NCBI RefSeq assembly: GCF_040183065.1 | Contig: NC_091120.1 | Coordinates: 175,677,988-175,741,987, forward strand | Length of the DNA: 64,000 nt | Direction of reading: 5' to 3' | Source of the DNA: Periplaneta americana | Lineage: Eukaryota; Arthropoda; Insecta; Blattodea; Blattidae | In this document: piece by piece, positions 57,601-60,324 of the stretch | Layout of the letters: each line of letters starts with the position of its first letter | Numbering within the stretch: position 1 is the first letter of the stretch | Program-made: the position numbers and the translations under genes | Notes under the pieces: generated by a model | Database searches by the model: none | Seen by the model: only the letters and a program-made list of their open reading frames with translations | Told to the model about the DNA's origin: nothing

Positions 57601-57826
57601 GTTTGCGTGGTGTGGAGTGGGCGCTGTCCCCATTCGTTACTATGAGGTCCTTGGCGACACCGTTCACCAGCGGTTTGCCGTCGCGGTACGACCCGTTCGT
57701 GAGTGTGACGATGTGACCAGGGTTCTGCTGCACCTCCACCTCGAACTCCTCTTCGTCATCGCCCTGTTGCGGCGAGGGCTTGATGACCTCCGTCGCCATG
57801 GAATCCACTGCTGTGGTTACCTTCAT
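28699..57826 (-). CDS. RAB3IP: RAB3IP/RAB3IL1-family (Rabin8-like, Sec2 domain) Rab guanine-nucleotide exchange factor, 8 coding exons
   Basis: Joined minus-strand exons 57826-57561, 51979-51664, 49068-48855, 45405-45260, 41774-41560, 33199-33100, 29881-29815 and 28778-28699 give 1404 nt, 467 residues plus TAG. All introns are GT-AG and the phases agree at all seven junctions. Residues about 140-255 form the Sec2 coiled coil, including [24 protein letters not shown] and [12 protein letters not shown]. In this family the domain is a long parallel coiled-coil dimer that drives GDP/GTP exchange on Rab8/Rab3-type GTPases in exocytic and ciliary trafficking. Residues about 320-467 match the conserved C-terminal region, including [36 protein letters not shown] and [11 protein letters not shown]. 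The acidic, low-complexity N-terminus is weakly conserved. Length is close to vertebrate RAB3IP, which is somewhat under 500 residues. The start is ATG at 57826, with an in-frame TGA 12 nt upstream. RAB3IP and RAB3IL1 are vertebrate paralogues, so the symbol denotes the family. Confidence 0.93.
28925..29462. mobile_element. Long snapback repeat (foldback MITE) in the last RAB3IP-like intron
   Basis: Two arms of about 250 bp are inverted copies. Left CATTAATTTCAGGGGTTATT pairs with AATAACCCCTGAAATTAATG at the right end; TCAATTTAAGAGAGCAGTGT pairs with ACACTGCTCTCTTAAATTGA; CAAATGTGCAGAA pairs with TTCTGCACATTT. The arms meet near 29190-29200. No coding capacity. Confidence 0.88.
29700..29721. 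repeat. Poly(A) tract
   Basis: About 22 A residues in the intron between RAB3IP-like exons 7 and 8; could be the tail of an old retroposon. Confidence 0.9.
29815..29881 (-). CDS. RAB3IP: RAB3IP-like exon 7 (micro-exon)
   Basis: This 67-nt exon was found by looking for the family motif that follows C-R-N-R. Acceptor TTTGTTTCCAG, donor GTTCAG|GTAGGT. It encodes residues 420-441, [20 protein letters not shown] and two serines, plus one base of codon 442. Vertebrate proteins have a near-identical aromatic helix here (xVCNFFTYIRYIQxGLV). Confidence 0.92.
30632..31115 (-). mobile_element. LINE 3' end with small internal deletions
   Basis: Inverted copy of the 49500-50108 family. From 31115 downward it reads [20 protein letters not shown], later decayed RLRWAGHV-like and [15 protein letters not shown] segments, ending GGTTCCTTACAAGCCATTTG and a TTAC-repeat tail. 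Deletions remove about 40 residues compared with the plus-strand copy. Confidence 0.85.
31116..31400. repeat. Probable retroelement UTR fragment
   Basis: GC-richer block beginning CCAAAGAATCAGTCC and containing ACGGTGATGG, AGCTACCCTCCATATCTGG and GGTGATAGGGACCCACAATA. It directly abuts the LINE 3' end. It looks like a piece of a dispersed insect retroelement rather than an exon; no copy elsewhere in the window. Confidence 0.4.
31972..32729. mobile_element. pogo/Tigger-like non-autonomous element
   Basis: Left end CAGTAAAACCCCGATAAGAC; right end, inverted, GGAGTAAAATCTCGATAACACG. The left end is preceded by TA; the right flank is decayed. TIRs of the form CAGTAAAACCTCGATAA are usual for pogo-like transposons. 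The 74-codon frame at 32469-32693 is not recognised. Confidence 0.7.
33100..33199 (-). CDS. RAB3IP: RAB3IP-like exon 6
   Basis: Acceptor CCGTAACAG, donor AACAGG|GTGAGT. 100 nt: one base closing Lys386, then residues 387-419. It reads [19 protein letters not shown] followed by [11 protein letters not shown]. The Cys-Ala-Leu start, the basic RMRLGD motif and the C-R-N-R ending match the same block of vertebrate RAB3IP/RAB3IL1. The cysteines and histidines may suggest a metal or structural site, but that is inference. Confidence 0.93.
33396..34425. mobile_element. TIR transposon with 26-bp identical ends and TA target site
   Basis: CAGTCGAGCCGTTCTTATTT plus CCGGC begins the element, and the exact inverse ends it. 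TA flanks both sides (33394-33395 and 34426-34427). The 1030-bp interior shows no transposase motif; the 70-codon frame at 34199-34411 runs into the right TIR. Probably a non-autonomous Tc1/mariner or pogo relative; identical ends suggest recent movement. Confidence 0.88.
34748..34871. repeat. (AAT)n microsatellite
   Basis: Two AAT arrays split by TGTCAATAATACTAATACTA. Confidence 0.95.
35131..35590 (+). pseudogene. Harbinger transposase (HARBI1-like) N-terminal relic
   Basis: Frame-broken. 35217-35284 gives [20 protein letters not shown]. 35366-35585 gives SKISKKDT, a stop, then [40 protein letters not shown] and [15 protein letters not shown]. This is the helical N-terminal region of PIF/Harbinger nucleases. 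The DDE catalytic part further downstream is missing. Confidence 0.88.
35770..36135 (-). pseudogene. MADF/Myb-SANT-like DNA-binding protein relic of the Harbinger element
   Basis: On the minus strand 36111-36000 reads [20 protein letters not shown] and [13 protein letters not shown]. After a probable intron (AAA|GTAAGC ... TTTATTGTAG) 35915-35770 continues with [33 protein letters not shown] and FLLDN stop. This is the usual MADF layout (W-N-x-x-x-x-Y-x-(N/D)-K ... W ... LR-x-x-(F/Y)-x-(R/K)-E). In this superfamily the protein helps bring the transposase to the ends. Confidence 0.85.
36476..36672. mobile_element. Small palindromic MITE
   Basis: Ends TACCGTAAAGTGGGGTGACT and its inverse AGTCACCCCTCTTTACGGTA. 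Inside, AGCGCCTTTCTAAATTAAAT pairs with ATTTAATTTAGAAAGGCGC. Nearly the whole 197 bp folds into one stem. Non-autonomous and probably pogo-like from the TACCGTAAAGTGGGG start. Confidence 0.88.
37310..39372. mobile_element. Unclassified TIR element with arrays of a 16-bp subterminal motif
   Basis: Ends GGTGTATAGTTCCAAAA and, inverted, GGAGTATAGTTCCAAAA. The motif TTCCAAAAnYCGACAT and close variants occur in direct orientation at 37320, 37468, 37501, 37527 and 37581 and again at 39067, 39098, 39129 and 39158; the last four are spaced 29-31 bp. The interior 38060-38650 has broken coding sequence ([14 protein letters not shown], then a 92-codon frame at 38369-38647) that I cannot place. It sits inside the mariner-like element, so it is younger than it. 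Target duplication is unclear (perhaps TTG). Confidence 0.7.
38369..38647 (+). pseudogene. Unrecognised coding relic of the 37310-39372 element
   Basis: 92 residues starting [20 protein letters not shown] and ending in a Lys-rich tail. Upstream, on the same strand but in shifted frames, [10 protein letters not shown] and VKKRREED-like pieces suggest one longer protein with frameshifts. It is probably part of this element's transposase. No family motif is recognised. Confidence 0.4.
39483..39925 (+). pseudogene. mariner-like transposase, internally deleted
   Basis: 39483-39630 encodes [18 protein letters not shown] followed by [11 protein letters not shown], a stop, then [10 protein letters not shown], an HTH domain. 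After a deletion, 39718-39925 gives [36 protein letters not shown] and [19 protein letters not shown]. That is the C-terminus after the last catalytic acid (normally SPDLNPxDY). The catalytic core between is missing. Confidence 0.82.
40157..40507 (+). repeat. tRNA-derived SINE with (ATT)n tail
   Basis: B box GGTTCGAGTCC at 40186-40196, then a long conserved body (TTCGGCCAGTGTATGGGACC, GCATCGTGATGCACTTGGGG, GGCATGTGGGCGTGAGGCC, CACGGGGTGTAGCGCCACGG) and an ATT tail from 40459. Target duplication TATTTCCGAAAAT (40144-40156) / TATTTCCCAAAAT (40508-40520), one mismatch in 13. Different family from the CACACCTGTGGAGTAACGG SINE. Confidence 0.9.
40573..41202. repeat. Second copy of the dispersed element (inverted relative to 25728-26688)
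   Basis: Starts TTTATGCTCGACCATGCCGA and ends CTCGTTGCATAATGTACTATT. Lacks the ATT array of the other copy. The ends fold back in the same way (CCTATAATGGTAATTAAGAC / TAATTACTACCATTATAGG). Confidence 0.8.
41560..41774 (-). CDS. RAB3IP: RAB3IP-like exon 5 (conserved C-terminal region)
   Basis: Acceptor GTGTTGCAG, donor CCCAA|GTAAGC. 215 nt: residues 315-385 plus two bases of Lys386. It contains [17 protein letters not shown], then [16 protein letters not shown] and [15 protein letters not shown]. This corresponds to the family block that reads roughly EF-x-W-(K/R)-x-x-P ... F-x-x-(R/K)-(I/V)-Y-x-E-D-I-x-x-C-L-x-F. The match over some 70 residues is clear without gaps. Confidence 0.93.
41981..42040. 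repeat. Lone hAT-like terminus
   Basis: CAGTGGCGCCAACGTATATG followed by a GC-rich stretch resembles the CAGTGGC ends of the hAT elements at 724 and 17153. No partner end was found, so it may be truncated by the SINE at 42078. Confidence 0.4.
42078..42296 (-). repeat. tRNA-derived SINE, 5'-truncated
   Basis: Minus-strand copy of the 52693-52944 family. It begins at GCGTCTGGCCGCGAAACCAG, so the A box is lost, keeps B box GGGTTCGAATCCC and the body, and ends near GCGTCGTAAAATAACCC. Flanked by an (ATT/ATC)n array at 42300-42380. Confidence 0.9.
42416..43337 (+). mobile_element. hAT element with 8-bp target duplication and N-terminal zinc-finger ORF
   Basis: Ends TAGACAGTGTATGCGGGATG and inverse CATCCACTGTCTA. 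Perfect duplication CTCATGAG at 42408-42415 and 43338-43345. 922 bp carrying one ORF (42726-43142). A paralogous repeat without insertion is at 49305-49395, confirming the boundaries. Confidence 0.92.
42726..43142 (+). CDS. Truncated hAT-associated zinc-finger protein with Pro/Ser tract
   Basis: 138 residues in an open frame. Residues 1-30 hold [20 protein letters not shown] then HRK, a C2H2/BED-like finger (Cys2, Cys5, His19/His27 region). About 10 Pro and about 21 Ser residues follow, encoded by (CCA)n then (TCA)n microsatellites. Then [20 protein letters not shown] and LQKFSRYKN, the block that follows the finger in CGGBP1-like hAT transposases. The catalytic core is absent. The frame has stayed open through the microsatellite because its units are triplets. 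Whether it is expressed is unknown. Confidence 0.7.
43373..43814. mobile_element. hAT MITE with 8-bp target duplication
   Basis: Ends TAGAGCCCGGAATTTTAGGT and the exact inverse ACCTAAAATTCCGGGCTCTA. The TIRs run about 30 bp. Perfect duplication TTTATGAG at 43365-43372 and 43815-43822. 442 bp, non-coding. Inside, the segment CTTCTTTGAGACGTCATTCA is partly duplicated as CTTCTTTGAGATGCCATTC. Confidence 0.92.
43823..44536. other. No recognised feature
   Basis: 43823-43885 is the right part of the repeat that received the two hAT elements (GACAGTTGACTAAACAAGAA). The remainder is AT-rich and then, from 44290, GC-richer sequence leading into the transposase fragment. Confidence 0.45.
44537..44819 (+). 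pseudogene. IS630/mariner-type transposase N-terminal HTH relic
   Basis: 44537-44630 encodes [20 protein letters not shown] and [14 protein letters not shown]. After a frameshift, 44646-44819 gives [20 protein letters not shown] then [20 protein letters not shown] and PRLA. This is the two-part helix-turn-helix DNA-binding region that precedes the DDE core in this group. The DDE core is missing. Confidence 0.8.
45260..45405 (-). CDS. RAB3IP: RAB3IP-like exon 4 (variable linker)
   Basis: Acceptor AATGTTTCAG, donor GCGAG|GTGAGT. 146 nt: two bases closing Gly266, then residues 267-314. The basic segment [17 protein letters not shown] is followed by an acidic, Pro-rich tail ([17 protein letters not shown]). 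In the family this zone links the Sec2 coil to the conserved C-terminus and is poorly conserved, so the call rests mainly on splice phase and position. Confidence 0.85.
45590..45628. repeat. (AAT)n microsatellite
   Basis: About 11 AAT units in intron 3 of the RAB3IP-like gene. Confidence 0.9.
45726..45960. repeat. Dispersed repeat, copy related to 63555-63780
   Basis: Shares GGGCTTTCATTTC-like start, TTTAAACAAAAAATACGTCA, TTAGATATTGAGGGGGAAGT and TAGCCACCCCTACTTTAAAA with the copy near the window end. Non-coding, perhaps a retroelement or MITE. Confidence 0.6.
46465..46589. repeat. (CATA)n microsatellite
   Basis: About 30 CATA units. It ends in ACAAATGGCTTTTAAGGAA, which matches the inverted 3' terminus of the LINE at 30632-31115 and 10327-10415. 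Confidence 0.95.
46903..46936. repeat. Poly(A) plus (CA)n tract
   Basis: About 23 A residues followed by CACACACACACA. It gives spurious reading frames on the minus strand (46897-47319). Confidence 0.9.
48004..48108. repeat. Two-copy 50-bp tandem duplication
   Basis: CGCGTGATGGAGACATCGTG starts at 48007 and again at 48057. The units differ at a few positions. Confidence 0.9.
48593..48760. repeat. Palindrome with a partner at 47245-47290
   Basis: TGATAAGCACTCCTTGCGGA (48600) pairs with TCCGCAGGGAGCGCTTATCA (48686-48705). The following AGCCTCTCTATAGTATCTAA is the inverse of TTAGATACTATAGAGAGG at 47268-47285. Probably pieces of one foldback element about 1.4 kb long, ending just beyond RAB3IP-like exon 3 on its intron side. 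Confidence 0.65.
48855..49068 (-). CDS. RAB3IP: RAB3IP-like exon 3 (second half of Sec2 domain)
   Basis: Acceptor CTCGCTGCAG, donor TCAG|GTAAGC. Residues 195-265 plus one base of codon 266. It starts [17 protein letters not shown] and runs through [16 protein letters not shown], the most conserved stretch of the Sec2 coiled coil. It then enters a Pro/Ser-rich linker ([13 protein letters not shown]). Reading begins in phase 0 directly after exon 2. Confidence 0.93.
49305..49395. repeat. Paralogue of the sequence hit by two hAT elements
   Basis: CCTGGCTTAGTCGTCTCATA ... GGTATCACTTGTGAGG ... GACAGTTCACTAAACAACAA aligns with the joined flanks of the insertions at 42416-43337 and 43373-43814. The CAACAACA end suggests the 3' tail of a LINE. 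Confidence 0.75.
49500..50108 (+). mobile_element. LINE 3' end with open ORF2 C-terminus
   Basis: Starts within [19 protein letters not shown], continues [54 protein letters not shown] and ends AMNLRVP stop at 50092. An AGTAAGTAAGTA tail follows. About 195 residues are open without a frameshift, the best preserved copy of the family here. 5'-truncated just after the RT palm. Antisense within intron 2 of the RAB3IP-like gene. Confidence 0.9.
50533..50793 (-). pseudogene. hAT transposase, N- and C-terminal parts fused by deletion
   Basis: 86-codon frame. The last 35 residues, [20 protein letters not shown] then [11 protein letters not shown], are the end of the hAT C-terminal domain (normally FS-x-AG-x-x-x-x-x-x-R-x-x-L-x-x-x-x-V-x-x-L-x-x-x-K). 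The first 35 residues ([20 protein letters not shown]) come from elsewhere in the protein. The core is gone. Confidence 0.75.
51110..51630. repeat. Tandem duplication inside the hAT-like element
   Basis: Unit 1 starts ATCTCTTTCTGAAGTGTTTG near 51117, unit 2 the same at about 51390. Each ends in ATCGATTAATCGATTA. Unit 2 lacks about 20 bp (AAATAACAGTAGCCTACTA). Otherwise the units are nearly identical, so the duplication is recent compared with the element. Confidence 0.9.
51664..51979 (-). CDS. RAB3IP: RAB3IP-like exon 2 (first half of Sec2 domain)
   Basis: Acceptor TTTTTTCCCACAG, donor CAG|GTACGA. The exon has 316 nt: one base closing codon 89, then residues 90-194. The first part is a Gly/Asn-rich linker with several cysteines. 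From about residue 140 it becomes a charged heptad-repeat helix with [19 protein letters not shown] and ELTASLFQ. In Rabin8 the LTASLF segment lies in the Rab-binding part of the coiled coil. Most family members read LFEEAH where this protein reads LFQEAH across the exon junction. The donor is only 24 bp from the edge of a hAT-like element that ends at 51640. Confidence 0.93.
51980..52682. other. Intron 1 sequence, no recognised feature
   Basis: Between RAB3IP-like exon 2 and the SINE. I see no repeat pair or motif. Confidence 0.5.
52693..52944 (+). repeat. tRNA-derived SINE, full-length and well preserved
   Basis: Head GTCCACACCTGTGGAGTAAC, A box around TAACGGTTAGCGCGTC, B box GGGTTCGATTCCC, then AGTTACCTGGTTGAGGTTTT and CCCCGGACTCATTTCACCGC, ending GCGTCGTAAAATAACCTACT. 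Perfect 10-bp target duplication AAATTAAGGT at 52683-52692 and 52945-52954. The youngest-looking SINE here. Confidence 0.95.
52955..54087. other. Intron 1 sequence, no supported feature
   Basis: AT-rich. A GC-richer stretch with GCGCGCGCGC at 53722-53735 lies around 53640-53770. The 53309-53575 minus frame ([16 protein letters not shown]) resembles one C2H2 finger, probably a transposon relic. Confidence 0.4.
53440..53575 (-). pseudogene. Possible zinc-finger (transposon-type) fragment
   Basis: The minus strand reads [17 protein letters not shown] then [19 protein letters not shown]. The K-R-H-Y-E-T-x-H spacing is the second half of a C2H2/BED-like finger in hAT (GTF2I-repeat/ZBED-like) proteins. 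Short, with no matching remainder. Confidence 0.5.
54088..55360. mobile_element. TIR element containing a second TIR element
   Basis: Ends TAATTCTGTGGCTGGGAGGA and inverse TCCTCCCGGCCACAGAATTA, TIRs about 32 bp through AAAAAGGTCTTAAGT. The middle, 54451-55035, is another element. Broken reading frames near both ends do not match a family I recognise. Confidence 0.78.
54451..55035. mobile_element. Nested TIR element (GTCTTACTAATAAA ends)
   Basis: GTCTTACTAATAAA at 54451 and inverse TTTATTAGTAAGAC ending at 55035. ACTAATAA and CGTGTATA motifs recur inside both arms. Non-coding; target duplication not clear. Confidence 0.72.
55390..56650 (+). pseudogene. LINE RT/C-terminal relic split by an insertion
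   Basis: 55390-55566 reads [28 protein letters not shown] and [20 protein letters not shown], the segment after the RT catalytic box. After the insertion at 55568-56139 it resumes ([14 protein letters not shown]) and decays through [21 protein letters not shown] and [17 protein letters not shown] blocks to about 56650. Many stops. A different family from the 49500 LINE. Confidence 0.8.
55568..56139. mobile_element. TIR element inserted in the LINE relic
   Basis: TGGGTGTTCATTTCAAAGTG and, inverted, TGGGTGTTCAGTTCAACGTG; TIRs continue through GTCATG. Flanks GTAA / GTAT. LINE coding sequence continues on both sides, which supports the borders. No recognised transposase. Confidence 0.8.
56735..57465. 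mobile_element. MITE with 27-bp TIRs in intron 1
   Basis: CAGCGAATAGGGATTATAAA plus GAATGGA begins the element and the exact inverse ends it. GTTTCAC is duplicated at 56728-56734 and 57466-57472. 731 bp, non-coding. It ends 96 bp from the exon 1 donor of the RAB3IP-like gene. Confidence 0.88.
57561..57826 (-). CDS. RAB3IP: RAB3IP-like exon 1 (start codon)
   Basis: Encodes residues 1-88 plus two bases of codon 89. It starts [10 protein letters not shown] and is rich in Asp/Glu, Gly and Asn, with no recognised domain. An in-frame TGA lies 12 nt before the ATG, so translation cannot start further upstream in this exon. The ATG context (ACACCATGA, A at -3) is good. A second in-frame ATG follows at residue 10. 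The exon ends CCCAG|GTACTT, phase 2, matching the single leading base of exon 2. A likely 3' splice site (CTGTTTCAG) ends at 57873, so the remainder of the 5' UTR probably lies on an unseen upstream exon. Confidence 0.88.
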
Positions 57827-57855
57827 GGTGTCCCTTCACTTGTCAGATCGCTCAT
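57823..57855 (-). promoter_or_regulatory. Upstream ORF overlapping the RAB3IP-like start codon
   Basis: In the 5' UTR an ATG at 57855 opens a 10-codon reading frame. Its TGA stop overlaps the main ATG as ATGA at 57826-57823. The uATG has G at -3 and G at +4, a reasonable initiation context. Overlapping uORFs of this kind can lower or condition translation of the main frame; that role here is inferred. It also requires that the transcript includes 57827-57872, which the acceptor-like CTGTTTCAG supports. Confidence 0.5.
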
Positions 57856-57872
57856 AGCTCACCAAGCTCCTC

Positions 57873-58363
57873 CTGAAACAGTTTAAGTAAAGAACTAAAT
57901 TAAGCTAATGACTCTAATAACAGAGTTGCCAGTCCCAACTCGAAAATATGCTCACCCAAACAGACAAAATTTCCCCACATTTTCTGAGCACGTCTGCGAA
58001 TTTTGGATTTGTGCAGAAAATGTCGGGTAATAGAAAAATGGGTGATACGGTAAGACGTAAAACTGATTTTTTGTCATTACAATACCTGTAAAACTTCCAC
58101 ATTACCCCAATATTGTTTCATAATATACTTAAGCTTCAAATTGTGACGAACAAGTAGACCTAACCTATTAAAATTAATCTGATGGAAACGGATGTTGATT
58201 TTTATTTAACGTTTTATGATTAAATGTTTTGGAATTACACTAGGAATGTAGGAGCAAAATGAGACGGCAGTTGCATTCTAAACCTTCATATTATTTTATT
58301 CGTCAAAATAAATATAATTGAAATACAAATTTTATTATTGTGTGCTGAATTATTTCAAACTTA
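57873..58363. other. No recognised feature upstream of the RAB3IP-like coding start
   Basis: No promoter element or CpG-rich patch is evident. Because 57873 looks like a splice acceptor, this is probably intron rather than promoter. Confidence 0.4.
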
Positions 58364-59046
58364 CAGGGTGATTCACGAGGATTTACCGTCCTTTACGGAG
58401 CTTATTTCTGAAGACATTTTGAGCAAAAAAGTCATATAAACATAGTTCCTATTCTCAATATTTTCAGAGTTAAAACACGTTTTTTCTTTAGTTTGAAGTG
58501 AAAGAATAATACAAATAGAGGATGAACCATTCAGATGTAAGTATCATTTCTTTAATTGGCAAGTATTATGGAGCTAAAAATGTGCTGTGAACTCCTTAGT
58601 TGCTTCGTACAGACACTTTTTTCTATTTTAACTAGAAAATTACATTATTCTTACGCATTTATCACAACAATTATTACAAATCACACCACTTCCATCGACT
58701 TAATTATTTGCAGTTCAATTTTGAATCTTAATTTACAGTCTTGTAGAGTTTACAACACATTTTAAGAAATGTCGCCGTCCGCTTGAGTACACTTGGCCGT
58801 ACGCTTGTGAACGGCACTCGTCGCTCTACGTAACTGCATACGGCTATCTTTGATTTCCGTACCGCTCGCGCTGGCTGCTGACTGCACGCTGACCAAGATC
58901 ACGCGTTCACAGCAATGCGTTTCAATAACGAAACGTAACTCTGTAAATATTGAGAATGGGACCCATGTTTATATGACATTTTTTCGCTCAGAATGTCTTC
59001 GGAAATAAGCTCCGTAACAGACGGTAAATCCTCGTGAATTACCTTG
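58364..59046. mobile_element. TIR/foldback element, copy A
   Basis: CAGGGTGATTCACGAGGATT and, inverted, CAAGGTAATTCACGAGGATT; TIRs run about 100 bp (TACGGAGCTTATTTCNGAAG, ATTNTGAGCAAAAAA). TA follows the right end and precedes the left. No transposase. The end reads as VIHEDLPSFTELISEDIL by chance. Confidence 0.85.
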
Positions 59047-60231
59047 TATTATGTGAATAAAGTTGCTTAACAATGATTAGGTGTTAGTAATACAGTATTA
59101 AGTTAGAAATGAGTAACAGATTTTTGTAGTACTGACTATAATTTTATTTAAAAAACAAGAAAGATTAATTGGTATTGGTACGATGGCAATAATTTGAAAT
59201 TTAATTGTCCTTCACGTTATGTGATGCTCGTGTTCTGATGTGTCGACATCTAGCATTCCGATTGGTTGGTGAAAGACGAATCTCATCAATCTGATAGGTA
59301 GGAATACGAGGAGTGGGGAGTTGGAAGAAAAACATTTTTTTCATTGATAACATTTTTTGCATTAAGAATTTTATTACTACAAATTATTTTTTTATTTTTG
59401 GTGAAGATAGAAATAATCTTAATTTTTTAAACCTACTGTGTAAAATGTCATCACATTGATATTGCATATTAATTTCAGCCTTCTGATTACAATACTTTCT
59501 GGAAAAAGTGCACCAATGCCACAAAAATAAGAAAGTGCAGAAAAATGGTGTCAAAGTTCCTAAGTTATATCATGCAGTGTTAAATTCCTCAATTTTGGGA
59601 GCACTTTCCTCAGAAATGATAAAAGATACAAATGTAGGAAAAATAGGCCATATGTAACATACTTTTACGTATAGAATCGGCTAAATACATTTAAAAATCC
59701 ACTGAGCGGTTGGCAAAAAAAAATCATTGATAACAGTTTTTGCATTAAGAATTACTACAATATTTTTGCTGAAGATAGGGCTAAAAGCTGGCAATAAGAA
59801 GAAGTAAAATCATATTATCATTTTACACATATTAAACTACCGAAAAACGATAAAAACCAAACTTCCATTTTTTTTGTCAAAATTCGGTGTACAGACTCCC
59901 TTTAACTTCATTATACTACTGCACATCTTTTCTACAAGTCTAAACCGACCATTCCTACTGTAAAACAAGGCAACTCTTGGGTATTTTTCATTGTCTATGC
60001 TAAGAGTGTAAAAATAAAATAAAACATGTTCCTGAGCATCTCCCTGAAGTATCCGATCCTCTTTCCCTGATTAGAATCACGTCTGTTTCTCATTGCCTTT
60101 GTGTACCGAGTAGGAGATGACCCAATAAGTGTGACGTCATGTCTCATTGTTAAGGGATGTTTTCTTTAGGTCTCGCCCCTCACGAAAAGACAAAATTACC
60201 CATGTTCTACTTTAGTTTCAATCTATTGCAG
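59047..60231. other. No supported gene; short duplicated stretch
   Basis: CATTGATAACATTTTTTGCATT at about 59343 recurs at about 59725 with the following AAGAATT...ACTACAA. Otherwise AT-rich and featureless up to the candidate exon. Confidence 0.4.
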
Positions 60232-60324
60232 GTGCAACTTCCATCGATCGTGTTAACCTTGGAGAAATTTGAGCGTGGAACGGGACAGAAACCCCTGGAG
60301 CAGCGACTGAATTGGATTCCAACG
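60232..60324 (+). CDS. Unidentified candidate internal exon
   Basis: A 93-nt segment with a good acceptor before it (AATCTATTGCAG) and a consensus donor after it (ACG|GTGAGT) is open in phase 0 on both sides. It encodes 31 residues starting VQLPSIVLTLEKFERGTGQ and ending RLNWIPT. Composition is clearly less AT-rich than the surroundings and codon choice looks coding. I do not recognise the family. It is on the strand opposite the RAB3IP-like gene and 2.4 kb beyond that gene's start, so it would belong to a different transcription unit whose other exons are not visible here. It could also be a transposon relic. Confidence 0.45.

Noticed and set aside
57617..57886. Plus-strand 89-codon frame
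   Set aside because: Antisense shadow of RAB3IP-like exon 1.
58371..58436. Apparent conserved peptide VIHEDLPSFTELISEDIL shared with 62671-62730
   Set aside because: Both are the same terminal inverted repeat of a non-coding element; the inverse copy at 58960-59046 shows it is structural, not coding.
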